A stretch of 42,094 nucleotides of DNA, taken from contig NZ_QYCN01000034.1 in the NCBI RefSeq assembly GCF_003583925.1, positions 1-42,094 on the forward strand. Reading direction: 5' to 3'. Below the pieces are notes generated by a model, which was given only the letters and a program-made list of their open reading frames with translations, searched no databases and was not told the DNA's origin. Below, one piece after another: positions 22,664-31,304 of this stretch (positions are counted from its first letter, which is position 1; each line of letters opens with the position of its first letter). This DNA comes from Hymenobacter rubripertinctus (GTDB lineage: Bacteria; Bacteroidota; Bacteroidia; Cytophagales; Hymenobacteraceae). A program made the translations under genes and the position numbers.

Positions 22664-25600
22664 ATGCTAAAACCATTACTTCCGCTGTCGGCTTCCCCGA
22701 CGACGGCCCTGCGGCGGCCAGCCAGTGGCTGGCGCCCGTTGCTGGCCGTAGCCATTGGCCTGCTGCCCGCCCTGCCCATGCAGGCGCAGCAGCGCCCCGG
22801 ACTGGTTCCGGCGGCGCTGGCCTCGCGCCCGACTGCGCAGCTGCCGACTCCGGCAGCCGTCGCCGCGCCGGCAACTGCCCGGCCCGCGCCCATTGTCCGG
22901 CGCGGGGTGCTGGGGGCCGTTTCTTCCACCGCCACGGGCGGCAACTGGAGCGAGGCGACCACCTGGACCGGGGGCGTGGTGCCCACTGCCGCCGATGACG
23001 TGACCATTATGGCGGGCGCGACGGTTACGCTGGACGTGGCCGCCAGCGTGGCTTCGCTCACGGTAGCTACCGGCGGCTCCCTGCTCAACTCCGCCACCAC
23101 CGGCTACACGCTGGCCGTGGGCGGCAGCGTTACCAACAACGGCACGCTCGACCTGAGCGCCACCGCTGCCATCGGCTCCGACCTGCGCTTCACGGGGGCC
23201 GGCAATGCCACCTTCGGCGGTTCGGGTACCACCGACCTGCAAACGGTGTCGCTGGCCAAAGCGGTGCGGGCCGATATTGTGGACATGAACCTGCCCACCT
23301 TCACGGTAAAGGGCGCGGCCACCACCGATGGTTTCCTGTTTACGCGCACAACCGGCACCACCCCGGCCGATGACATGACGGGCACCCTCAAGGTGTCGGG
23401 CACGGCGACCATCAGCAGCAAGGTATTCGGCAACGCGGCCTCCTACCTTATCCCGGCCACCGGCGGCTTCTGGCTGAGCAATCCGAACTTTACGGTAGCC
23501 GCGCAAACGGGCTCAGCTACGGTAAACGGGTTACTGCGCGTTTCCACGGGCACTTTCAACGTGGGCACGGCCAGCGGCAACTCCCTCACCCTGGGTTCAG
23601 GCTCAGTGCTGACGGTGGAGGGGGGCACGCTCTCGTCGGCCGGGCGCGTGACTTCGTTCACGTCGGCTACCGCCGCTGCCACCACTACGTTCACCCTCAG
23701 CGGCGGCACCATCAACGTGGCCACCGTGGGCAACGCGTCGGGCACTCCTTCGTTTGGCATCAACGGCACCACCACCATTTCGGGCGGCACCGTTAACCTG
23801 GTGCAGCGCAGCACGGCCACCACGCCACTCGACTACTACGTGGCGGGCACCTACAACTTCACGGGCGGTACCGTGAACGTCGGGACGGCGGCCACGGCCA
23901 CCAACTTCGATTTCCGCATCCGGGGCACGTTCCCGAATCTGACCATCGATAACACGACTAATCCCAAGAGTGCCCTGCTCCAGGGCCAGACCAATGTGTA
24001 CGGCACGACGCTGATTACGCCGGGCGCGACGCTGAACCTGAACGGCATGTTGCTGCTCCAGCTCGGGGCCACCATCACCAACAACGGCACGCTCACGGGT
24101 ACTACGGCCAGCAGCACCATTTACTTCGCGGGCAGCGTGCCCCAGACCCTGGGCGGCGCAGGAACGTTCACGACCATCCGCACGCTGACGCTGGACAACA
24201 GCGGCGGCGGCGTGACGCTGAACGTGCCCGTGGTAGTAACCCGCGTGAACCTGTTTACGGGCAACCTGAACGGGGCCGGCAACCTGACCATCGGCGACGG
24301 CTCGGCCCTCTTCTTTCTGGTGCAGGTTGGCGTGACGGGTAATACGGGCACGAGTGGCTCGATTACGTCGGCTCCGACCTTCAACATTGGCAGCGGGGCG
24401 CTGCAACTGATTTACGGCCCCGAAACCACCAACCGGACGACTGGCTTCGAAATCCCGGCTACCCGCACCGTTGATGTCATCACGATTGCCAATCCGGCGG
24501 GCGTAACCCTGGCCGGCGGCAACGTGCTGATTCCCGGCATTTCCACTGCCTCCCTCATCCTCACCAACGGGGTGCTCACCACCTCGTTGGCCAACACAGT
24601 GGTGCTGGGTGCCACCGCCGGCGGTATCCCCACGGGCGTGGCCACTTCCTACGTGAATGGCCCGCTGGGCATCACGGTGAACAGCGCTACCGCCGTTAGC
24701 CGCACCTTTGCGGTGGGCGACGCCGCCGGCTGGCGGCCGGTAGTGGTAACCGGCATTACCGCCGCTACCGACCAGGTTTTCACCGCCACCGTCATCAATG
24801 GCGCAACGGGCGGCAACGTATCCGGGATGCTGTCGGGCCTGAACCCGGCGCGCTACGTACGCCTCCAGAACTCGGCCAACCTGCCCGCTACAGCGCGCGT
24901 GCAGCTGAGCTATGGGGCAGATGACGTGGTGGGCAGCACAGTTACGGCCGTTGTGGCCCAGGCCGCTACGGCCAACGGCACCTACGCCAGCCTGGGCGGG
25001 GCTACCGCTACGGTCGTCCCCCCCACTACTACGCCTGCCAGCGCTTCGGCTACCGGCATTATCTCCACCCAGGACCTGACGCCCGGCAACGATTTCTTCG
25101 TGCTCGGTACTACGGAAGGCGGCACCCTGACTTCGTCGGTAACGGCGGTATGCAGCGGCTCGAATACCGGCACCATTACCCTGGCGGGCTTTACTGGCAC
25201 CATCACGGGTTACGAGGCCAACACCGGCAGCGGCTTCGTGGCCGTGGCCGGCACCAATACCGGCGCCACGTACACCTTCACCAACCTGACGGCCACCACT
25301 ACTTTCCGGGCCGTGATTATGACGGCCGATAACCGCACCGTGTACTCGGCTCCGGTAACCGTGACAGTGAACCCGGCTACCACGGCCACCTTCACGTATG
25401 CCGCTGCCGCCTACTGCCAGAGCGGCACCAACCCTACGCCCACCATCACGGGCACGGCGGGCGGCACGTTCAGCAGCACAGCGGGCCTGAGCATTGATGC
25501 CACCACCGGCGTTATCAACCTGAGCGCCAGCACGGCCGGCACCTACGTGGTAACCTACAGCGTGGGCGGCTCCTGCCCTTCCTCGGCCACGTTCAGCGTA

Positions 25601-26605
25601 ACCATTACGACCCCGGCCACGGCCGGCTTCAGCTACGCCAGCGCCACGTACTGCACCACAACGGCCGGCACGGTTGCGCCGGCCCTGGCAGCCGGGGCTA
25701 CGGCCGGGGCGTTCACCAGCACCACGGGCCTGAACATCAATGCCGCCACCGGAGCCATTACGCCCGGCACTAGCACGCCCGGCACCTACGTGGTAACCAA
25801 CACGGTAGCGGCCAGCGGCGGCTGCAACGCCGTAACGGCCACGTTCAGCGTAACCATTAATGCCCCCGCTACGGCTGGTTTCAGCTACGCCAGTGCTTCG
25901 TACTGCCTGGGGGCCACCAACCCCACGCCAACGCTGGCAGCCGGGGCCTCGGCCGGTACGTTCACCAGCACCACGGGCCTGGTGATTAACGCCACCACCG
26001 GCGTCATCAACCTGGCCACCAGCACGCCCGGCACCTACGTGGTGACCAACACGGTAGCGGCCAGCGGCAGCTGCAACGCCGTAACGGCCACGTTCAGCGT
26101 GACCATCAACGCCCTGCCGGCTCAGCCGACGGTTTCGGTGCAGTACAACGGTCCCGTCACCACGCTCACCAGCAGCAGCGCTACCGGCAACCAGTGGTAC
26201 CGCAACGGTGTCGCAATTACCGGCGCCACCAACCAGACTTACGTCATCAACGCGGCGGCCCAGTTCGGCACCTACACCGTTGTTGTGACCAATACGGCCG
26301 GTTGCGCCTCTCTGGCTTCGGCCTCGCAGGTGGTTACGTCCACGGTGAAGCCGCTGGCCGGCACTTCCCTGCAACTCTACCCCAACCCCACCACCGACGG
26401 CCAGCTGACGGTGAAACTGGCGGGGTATACCCAATCGGTGGAGCTGACGGTTTACAACGCCATCGGCCAGCAGGTGCGCACCCTCACGGTGCCCGCCGGC
26501 CGCCTGGAGCAACCCCTCGACCTACACTTGCTGCCCAGCGGCGTATACCTGCTCAAGGCCCGCACCGAAGGCGGCCTCGATGTTCGGCGGATTGTGAAAG
26601 AATAG
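22664..26605 (+). CDS. large T9SS-exported cell-surface repeat protein
   Basis: 1313 aa. A long signal region (basic start, hydrophobic core PLLAVAIGLLPALPMQA) ends near residue 41. After a Pro/Ala linker comes a G8-like segment (NWSEATTWTGGVVPTAADDVTI), then several hundred residues of Gly/Thr/Asn-rich beta-helix-like repeats (TNNGTLDLSA, LTIDNTT, ATLNLNGMLLL). Three immunoglobulin-like repeats of 80-84 aa follow (904-983, 984-1067, 1068-1150), each with an aromatic TYAAAAYC or SYASATYC start and TYVVT(N/Y) end. An Ig-like domain (about 1151-1224, GNQWYRNGVAITGATNQTY) precedes the T9SS type A sorting domain (about 1232-1313, LQLYPNPTTDGQLTVKL ... VRRIVKE). The architecture suggests a surface adhesin or matrix protein; ligand unknown. 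Confidence 0.85.
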   Translation: MLKPLLPLSASPTTALRRPASGWRPLLAVAIGLLPALPMQAQQRPGLVPAALASRPTAQLPTPAAVAAPATARPAPIVRRGVLGAVSSTATGGNWSEATTWTGGVVPTAADDVTIMAGATVTLDVAASVASLTVATGGSLLNSATTGYTLAVGGSVTNNGTLDLSATAAIGSDLRFTGAGNATFGGSGTTDLQTVSLAKAVRADIVDMNLPTFTVKGAATTDGFLFTRTTGTTPADDMTGTLKVSGTATISSKVFGNAASYLIPATGGFWLSNPNFTVAAQTGSATVNGLLRVSTGTFNVGTASGNSLTLGSGSVLTVEGGTLSSAGRVTSFTSATAAATTTFTLSGGTINVATVGNASGTPSFGINGTTTISGGTVNLVQRSTATTPLDYYVAGTYNFTGGTVNVGTAATATNFDFRIRGTFPNLTIDNTTNPKSALLQGQTNVYGTTLITPGATLNLNGMLLLQLGATITNNGTLTGTTASSTIYFAGSVPQTLGGAGTFTTIRTLTLDNSGGGVTLNVPVVVTRVNLFTGNLNGAGNLTIGDGSALFFLVQVGVTGNTGTSGSITSAPTFNIGSGALQLIYGPETTNRTTGFEIPATRTVDVITIANPAGVTLAGGNVLIPGISTASLILTNGVLTTSLANTVVLGATAGGIPTGVATSYVNGPLGITVNSATAVSRTFAVGDAAGWRPVVVTGITAATDQVFTATVINGATGGNVSGMLSGLNPARYVRLQNSANLPATARVQLSYGADDVVGSTVTAVVAQAATANGTYASLGGATATVVPPTTTPASASATGIISTQDLTPGNDFFVLGTTEGGTLTSSVTAVCSGSNTGTITLAGFTGTITGYEANTGSGFVAVAGTNTGATYTFTNLTATTTFRAVIMTADNRTVYSAPVTVTVNPATTATFTYAAAAYCQSGTNPTPTITGTAGGTFSSTAGLSIDATTGVINLSASTAGTYVVTYSVGGSCPSSATFSVTITTPATAGFSYASATYCTTTAGTVAPALAAGATAGAFTSTTGLNINAATGAITPGTSTPGTYVVTNTVAASGGCNAVTATFSVTINAPATAGFSYASASYCLGATNPTPTLAAGASAGTFTSTTGLVINATTGVINLATSTPGTYVVTNTVAASGSCNAVTATFSVTINALPAQPTVSVQYNGPVTTLTSSSATGNQWYRNGVAITGATNQTYVINAAAQFGTYTVVVTNTAGCASLASASQVVTSTVKPLAGTSLQLYPNPTTDGQLTVKLAGYTQSVELTVYNAIGQQVRTLTVPAGRLEQPLDLHLLPSGVYLLKARTEGGLDVRRIVKE
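25373..26113 (+). repeat. three in-frame repeats of about 240-252 bp
   Basis: Units at 25373-25612, 25613-25864 and 25865-26113 encode three Ig-like repeats of the exported protein. Units 2 and 3 are far closer to each other than to unit 1: both contain ACGTGGT(A/G)AC(C)AACACGGTAGCGGCC and GGCTGCAACGCC-like blocks in the same order. This points to a recent duplication and a possible site of copy-number change. Confidence 0.8.
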
Positions 26606-26633
26606 CCCGCCCGAATACGTTCATGCTTCATCA

Positions 26634-26669
26634 GAAAGCCTGCCGATACCTGTCGGCAGGCTTTTTTTG
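26634..26669 (+). terminator. terminator of the large exported protein gene
   Basis: A strong hairpin (AAAGCCTGCCGA with TCGGCAGGCTTT, 4-6-base loop) runs into a T tract on the plus strand, 29 bp after the stop at 26605. Confidence 0.9.
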
Positions 26670-26862
26670 TCCCGACTGGCCCGCGCCCACGGGCTCCTTT
26701 TCGTGCTTCGGACTACTCGCCCGACAGGCCGTTGGGGGCGTTTGAGAGGAAGAACGCACGGTTTTTGACCGTCGGGGCTGGCCCCGCACCACGGGCCGGC
26801 CAGTAGCCGGTGGCTACCGTTACGCCCCCGGCCAATCCCTTACGCCTTATCTTCCACCACCT

Positions 26863-28071
26863 ATGAGACAGAGACACATCGCCGCGCTCCTTCTTCTGCT
26901 GCTCACCGCTTCCACTCTATACGCCGCGCCCCGCCGCGACTTCGCCACCCAGTACCGGCCCGAGCGGCGGATTGCCGTGGATACCCGCCGCGAGGGCGAC
27001 AGTCTGCGCGTGTACCTGCGCTTCCCAAACCGGAGCCTGCTGCGGCGCGGCTTTCCACTGCACGTAGTGGGCTGGGCCGATTTTGATGCCCGCAAGCCGC
27101 TCTGGCGGGATACCGTGCGCCAGCTGGCCCGCCGCCTGCGGTCCGACGGCGACGCGGCCCGCGTGAGCTTTACGCTGCCCCTGAGCCGGCTGCGCAACGG
27201 CGCGGTGCTGAGCATGGCCATTGGGCCGGCCGAGGAGGCCGCGAGTGGCGACGCGGCCTGGCTGCGCCTGACCCCCGATTACCTGACCCGCAATTTTATC
27301 CTGACCGACTCGGTGGGCCAGCCCCTGCTGCGCCGCTACCTCCAGGCCCGGGAAGTGTTCGGGGTGGCGGCCTACGGCCCGGATCAGGAGCTGAGCGCCT
27401 ACCGCTACCCGCTCAGCTCGCTGGCCGCCGCCCCGCCCATGTCAGGGCCCGGGGCGCTGGGGCCGCAGCCGCGCACACTCAGCGCCCAGGACTCGGCCCG
27501 GTTCCGCGCCGACCAGCTGCTGCGGCTGCCGGCCGGCCTGTATCTGCTGCGGGTGGGCACGGGGCCGCGGGCCGGGCTGCTGGTGGAAGAAAACCAGTTT
27601 CCGGCGCTGACTACGGCCGATGAGCTGATTGCCCCCCTGATTTACGTGACCACTTCCGCCGAGCGGCAGAAGCTCTTCGACGCCCCCGAGCCCAAGAAGG
27701 CCGTGGATTTGTTCTGGCTGGGCGTGGCCAATAACAGTCAGCCGGCGGCCCGCCTGCTTATCCGCACCTTTTACGGCCGGGTGGCGGAAGCCAGTCAACT
27801 TTTTTCGGCCCACAAAGCCGGCTGGCTCACCGACCGGGGCATGCTGTATCTGGTGCTGGGGCCGCCCGAGAGCGTGTCCCGGGTGGGCGCGGAGGAACGG
27901 TGGGTGTACCGGGGCGACGCGCAGCGCGGCGGCACATTCATCTTCCGCGCCAAACCCAGTACCTTTGCCCCCAACAACTACGAACTGGTGCGCCGCCCCG
28001 AGTATGAATCGCTCTGGTATGCCGCCGTGGAGCAATGGAGAAAAGGACGAACCGCCCCGCCCGGCCGCTGA
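26863..28071 (+). CDS. GWxTD domain-containing exported protein
   Basis: 402 aa. A signal peptide (MRQRHIAALLLLLLTASTLYA) is followed by a long beta-rich part (DSLRVYLRFPN, LHVVGWADFDARKPLW, VSFTLPLSRLR) and, near residue 325, the GWxTD motif in AGWLTDRGMLYLVLGPPE. The C-terminus has the family's ERWVYRG and GGTFIFRAK blocks and NNYELVRRPEYESLW. GWxTD proteins are widespread in Bacteroidota and Acidobacteriota; their function is not established, and an envelope location fits the signal peptide. It overlaps the rlmB start by 37 bp in another frame, so the two genes are translationally linked. Confidence 0.85.
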   Translation: MRQRHIAALLLLLLTASTLYAAPRRDFATQYRPERRIAVDTRREGDSLRVYLRFPNRSLLRRGFPLHVVGWADFDARKPLWRDTVRQLARRLRSDGDAARVSFTLPLSRLRNGAVLSMAIGPAEEAASGDAAWLRLTPDYLTRNFILTDSVGQPLLRRYLQAREVFGVAAYGPDQELSAYRYPLSSLAAAPPMSGPGALGPQPRTLSAQDSARFRADQLLRLPAGLYLLRVGTGPRAGLLVEENQFPALTTADELIAPLIYVTTSAERQKLFDAPEPKKAVDLFWLGVANNSQPAARLLIRTFYGRVAEASQLFSAHKAGWLTDRGMLYLVLGPPESVSRVGAEERWVYRGDAQRGGTFIFRAKPSTFAPNNYELVRRPEYESLWYAAVEQWRKGRTAPPGR

Positions 28072-29168
28072 ATGAACGCCGCCAATTTTTTGACTCGGAA
28101 AACCGCCCCGTGCCCAACCGCCGCCCGAATCCGCGCGACGCGGACCGGCGCAACGAAGGCCGCCGCGACGATAAGCCCCGCTTGGAGGGCAGCCGGGCCG
28201 ACGACGACCGTTTCGAGAACAGCCGCGCCGAGGAAGGCCGCTTCGATGATAACCGGGACGACAGCAACCGGGACGACAGCAACCGGGGCGACGATAACCG
28301 CTCCTTCGGCCGCCGGCCCGAAGGCAACCGCAGCGAAGGCAACCGGGCCGAGGGTGGACGCGGCGAAAACCGCTCTTCCGACAAGCCCCGCTACCCCCAC
28401 CGCCCGGCCCAGGACCGCAGCATCGACATGATTTTCGGGTTGCGCCCGATTCTGGAGGCGCTCAGCGCGGGCCGCACGCTGGACAAGATATTCCTGCTGC
28501 GTGCTACTAAGAATTCCATGACCCAGGATATCAACGTCCTGGCCCGCGAAGCCAACGTGCCCGTGTCGATGGTGCCGGTGGAGAAGCTCGACAACATCAC
28601 CCGCAAGAACCACCAGGGTGCGGTAGCTTTCGTTTCGCCGATTGACTACATGCCCCTGGACAACATCCTGGCCGGACTCTACGAGGAAGGCAAAACCCCG
28701 CTCCTGCTGGTGCTCGACCGGATTACCGACGTGCGCAACTTCGGCTCCATTGCCCGCAACGCCGAGTGCCTGGGCGTGCACGCCATTGTGGTGCCCAGCC
28801 ACGGCGCGGCCCAGATCAACGGCGACGCGCTCAAAACCTCGGCCGGCGCCCTCAATATCATCCCGGTCTGCCGGGAGCACAACCTCAAGCAAACCCTCAC
28901 GTTCCTGCGCGAATCGGGCGTGCAGGTCGTCGCCTGTACCGAGAAGTCGGACGCCAGCCTGGAAGCCGAAACGGTGGACCTGACCGGCCCGTTGGCCATT
29001 CTGATGGGTTCGGAGGAAGATGGCATCAGCCCCGAGTACCTGCGCCTTGCCGACCACAAGCTCCGCATTCCAATGGCCGGCCAGATCAGCTCCCTCAACG
29101 TGTCGGTAGCCAGCGGCATCATGCTCTACGAGGTGCTGCGCCAGCGGCTGGGAGCAGTTAATAAGTAG
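28035..29168 (+). CDS. rlmB: 23S rRNA (guanosine-2'-O)-methyltransferase RlmB with long disordered N-terminal tail
   Basis: 377 aa, about 130 longer than E. coli RlmB (243 aa). Residues 1-130 are a low-complexity tail of Arg, Asp, Asn and Glu (RRDDKPR, DDNRDDSNRDDSNRGDDNR, RPEGNRSEGNRAEGGRGENR), then a typical SpoU-type enzyme: substrate-binding part DMIFGLRPILEAL, KNHQGAVAFVSP, and the knotted domain motifs NFGSIARNAECLG, LMGSEEDGISPEY and IPMAGQISSLNVSVASGIMLYE. It 2'-O-methylates G2251 of 23S rRNA (E. coli numbering) in the ribosomal P loop. The next in-frame Met is at residue 132, so the tail belongs to the protein only if the ATG at 28035 is used; the overlap with the preceding gene supports this. 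Confidence 0.9.
   Translation: MEKRTNRPARPLNERRQFFDSENRPVPNRRPNPRDADRRNEGRRDDKPRLEGSRADDDRFENSRAEEGRFDDNRDDSNRDDSNRGDDNRSFGRRPEGNRSEGNRAEGGRGENRSSDKPRYPHRPAQDRSIDMIFGLRPILEALSAGRTLDKIFLLRATKNSMTQDINVLAREANVPVSMVPVEKLDNITRKNHQGAVAFVSPIDYMPLDNILAGLYEEGKTPLLLVLDRITDVRNFGSIARNAECLGVHAIVVPSHGAAQINGDALKTSAGALNIIPVCREHNLKQTLTFLRESGVQVVACTEKSDASLEAETVDLTGPLAILMGSEEDGISPEYLRLADHKLRIPMAGQISSLNVSVASGIMLYEVLRQRLGAVNK
28256..28315 (+). repeat. 15-bp in-frame repeats in the rlmB tail
   Basis: The unit GACGACAGCAACCGG occurs twice in tandem, preceded and followed by decayed copies (GATGATAACCGG, GGCGACGATAACCGC). It encodes DDSNR-type pentapeptides of the disordered tail. Unequal exchange could change tail length. 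Confidence 0.7.
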
Positions 29169-29176
29169 GCAGCAAG

Positions 29177-29308
29177 GAATTAAAAACCGGCTGTCATCCT
29201 GAGCGGAGCGAAGGATCCTGTTACGTTGAAACGATAGGCGTCACCCCGACCCTTCCTGGCGTAACAAGATCCTTCGCTCCGCTCAGGATGACAGCCGGTT
29301 TTTAATTC
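29177..29308. repeat. long inverted repeat element, family A copy 1
   Basis: A perfect 41-bp pair (29177-29217 and 29268-29308) extends inward by GTTACG/CGTAAC with one mismatch. The arm contains GTCATCCTGAGCGGAGCG, which also occurs in slightly changed form in the element at 36099-36303. It lies directly after rlmB and before the stop of a converging gene, so it probably ends both transcripts. Confidence 0.85.
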
Positions 29309-29692
29309 TCAACTCAACAGCCCCGCCTTATTCGCGGCGCTGATGAGTTGCGGTACGTTTTTGAGGGTGGCGGCCACAAAGCGTTTGCCCGATTCCTTGA
29401 CCTCGTCCTTACTGACTTCGCCAGCTTCTTCGCGCACGAATTCGCTCAGGGCGTGAAAGGCGTCGCGGAGGGCCTCGTGCTTCGGGCGCTCCGCCCGAAG
29501 CTGCTCCTGCACCAGGGCCAACTGCTCCCGGATTTTCTCGCGGCGGGAGCTGAATACCGAATCATGGCCGACGTGGGGACGGATGCGTTCTACCAGCTCC
29601 AGCAGCGGCCGGAGGCGAGTAGCCGTCAGCACCACGGAGTCGGCGAGCTTGTCGCGTTTGCGCAGCGGCGGGGTAGCATCGGGGCAGTTCAT
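29309..29692 (-). CDS. hypothetical protein, helical
   Basis: 127 aa from the ATG at 29692. The sequence is charged and helical without signal or membrane segments: RLRPLLELVERIRPHV, REKIREQLALVQEQLRAERPKHEALRDAFHALSEFVREE and a C-terminal FVAATLKNVPQLISAANKAGLLS. The long middle helix could form a coiled coil. No family was recognised. Its stop lies directly at the edge of the family A inverted repeat, converging on rlmB, and its start is divergent from the isocitrate dehydrogenase gene. Codon use fits the genome. Confidence 0.6.
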   Translation of the reverse strand: MNCPDATPPLRKRDKLADSVVLTATRLRPLLELVERIRPHVGHDSVFSSRREKIREQLALVQEQLRAERPKHEALRDAFHALSEFVREEAGEVSKDEVKESGKRFVAATLKNVPQLISAANKAGLLS

Positions 29693-29864
29693 GCAGGGTG
29701 CAACAATGGGTTGGGCGGCATTGGCAAGGCCGCTATAAAACGGGGCCTGGCGGGGCAGCTAAAATACGCCGTATCGGGGAGCGTTGGCAAGCGCGCTGGC
29801 GCTCAGCAATACCACTCACCTGCCCCCAATATGCCGCTTTGTGGCGGGCTTAGCCCCGGGTTGC

Positions 29865-29872
29865 TATCTTGC
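29865..29872 (+). promoter_or_regulatory. possible -7 promoter element of icd
   Basis: TATCTTGC resembles the Bacteroidota -7 box TAnnTTTG, with TTTG at 29838-29841 as a possible -33 box (23-bp gap, on the long side). The icd start codon is about 100 bp downstream. Confidence 0.3.
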
Positions 29873-29973
29873 CACCGGCGAACAGATAAGTAGCCGGGCC
29901 GGTTACCCCCTGGTTCCGGCAGCCGAACAACTCGGTTCGCCAGCCTTAGTTTCACTCCCACATCCCCCCATTC

Positions 29974-31209
29974 ATGACCAAAATCAAGGTAGCCAACCCG
30001 GTAGTTGAGCTGGACGGCGACGAAATGACGCGCATCATCTGGAAGTTCATCAAGGACAAGCTGATTACGCCCTACCTCGAACTCGATATTAAGTATTACG
30101 ACCTGGGCATTGAGTACCGCGACGAAACCAACGACCAGGTAACCATCGACGCGGCCAACGCCATCAAGCAGTACGGTGTGGGCATCAAATGCGCCACCAT
30201 CACGCCCGACGAGCAGCGGGTGGAGGAATTCGGCCTCAAGCAGATGTGGCGCTCCCCCAACGGCACCATCCGCAACATCCTCGACGGCACGGTGTTCCGC
30301 GAGCCGATTGTGATGAGCAACGTGCCCCGCCTCGTGCCCAACTGGACGGCTCCCATCTGCATCGGCCGCCACGCCTTCGGCGACCAGTACCGCGCCACCG
30401 ATTTCCTGACCAAGGGCAAGGGCAAGCTCACCATCACCTTCCAGCCCGAAGACGGCGGCGAAACCCAGTCGTTTGAGGTCTACAACTTCAAAGGCGACGG
30501 CGTGGCCCTGGCCATGTACAACACCGACGAATCTATTCGCGGCTTCGCCCATGCCTGCTTCAACCAGGCCCTGAGCAAGAACTGGCCGTTGTACCTGTCC
30601 ACCAAGAACACCATCCTCAAAAAGTACGATGGTCGTTTCAAGGACATCTTCCAGGAGATTTACGAGCAGGACTACCTGGCTAAGTTCAAGGAAGCCGGCA
30701 TCACCTACGAGCACCGCCTGATTGATGACATGGTGGCCTCGGCGCTGAAGTGGAACGGCAACTTCGTGTGGGCCTGCAAAAACTACGACGGCGACGTGCA
30801 GTCCGATACCGTGGCCCAGGGCTTCGGCTCATTGGGCCTGATGACCTCCGTGCTCATCACCCCCGACGGTACCGTGATGGAGGCTGAAGCCGCCCACGGC
30901 ACCGTTACGCGCCATTACCGCGACCACCAGAACGGCAAACCCACGAGCACCAACCCCATCGCCAGCATTTTCGCCTGGACCCGGGGCCTGGAGTTCCGCG
31001 GCAAGCTCGACGGCAACCAGGAGCTCATCGACTTCTGCCACGCCCTCGAAGCCGTGTGCATCGAAACTGTGGAAAGCGGCAAAATGACCAAGGACCTCGC
31101 CGTCTGCATCCACGGCAACAAAGTGGAGCACGGCCGCGACTACCTCTACACCGAGGAGTTCCTGGCCGCGCTGGACGAAAACCTGCAAGCGAAGCTTTCG
31201 AAGAATTAA
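29974..31209 (+). CDS. icd: NADP-dependent isocitrate dehydrogenase (eukaryote-like homodimeric type)
   Basis: 411 aa. Family features appear in order: NPVVELDGDEMTRIIW, IKCATITPDEQRVEEF, the substrate loop WRSPNGTIRNILDGTVFREP, then GRHAFGDQYRATDF, YDLGIEYRD-type acidic segments, and the nucleotide-binding AAHGTVTRHYRDHQNGKPTSTNP. The Arg and His near AAHGTVTRHYR favour NADP over NAD. This is the class seen in eukaryotes and many Bacteroidota, distinct from the E. coli type. It converts isocitrate to 2-oxoglutarate and CO2 in the TCA cycle and yields NADPH. Start: ATG 29974 (MTKIKVANPV). Single gene, followed by a long inverted repeat. Confidence 0.95.
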   Translation: MTKIKVANPVVELDGDEMTRIIWKFIKDKLITPYLELDIKYYDLGIEYRDETNDQVTIDAANAIKQYGVGIKCATITPDEQRVEEFGLKQMWRSPNGTIRNILDGTVFREPIVMSNVPRLVPNWTAPICIGRHAFGDQYRATDFLTKGKGKLTITFQPEDGGETQSFEVYNFKGDGVALAMYNTDESIRGFAHACFNQALSKNWPLYLSTKNTILKKYDGRFKDIFQEIYEQDYLAKFKEAGITYEHRLIDDMVASALKWNGNFVWACKNYDGDVQSDTVAQGFGSLGLMTSVLITPDGTVMEAEAAHGTVTRHYRDHQNGKPTSTNPIASIFAWTRGLEFRGKLDGNQELIDFCHALEAVCIETVESGKMTKDLAVCIHGNKVEHGRDYLYTEEFLAALDENLQAKLSKN

Positions 31210-31304
31210 AAATTAAGAGTGAAGAATTAAAAATGGCCGTTGAACGCCCCATCCGGGAATCGTTCAACGGCCATTTTTAATTCTTCACTCTTAATTTTTA
31301 ACTC
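31203..31304. repeat. long inverted repeat between converging genes
   Basis: Arms of 44 bp (31203-31246 and 31261-31304) pair with a single mismatch around a 14-bp loop. The outer part is AT-rich (TTAAAAATTAAGAGTG), the inner part GGCCGTTGAACG. The left arm begins inside the last codons of icd and the right arm reaches the stop of the guanylyltransferase gene, so it is likely a shared terminator. Its sequence differs from the family A elements. Confidence 0.85.

Noticed and set aside
23603..26512. A 969-codon open frame on the minus strand opposite the exported repeat protein
   Set aside because: Gly/Arg/Ala-rich translation produced by the repetitive Thr/Gly/Ala codons of the plus-strand gene; no domain seen.
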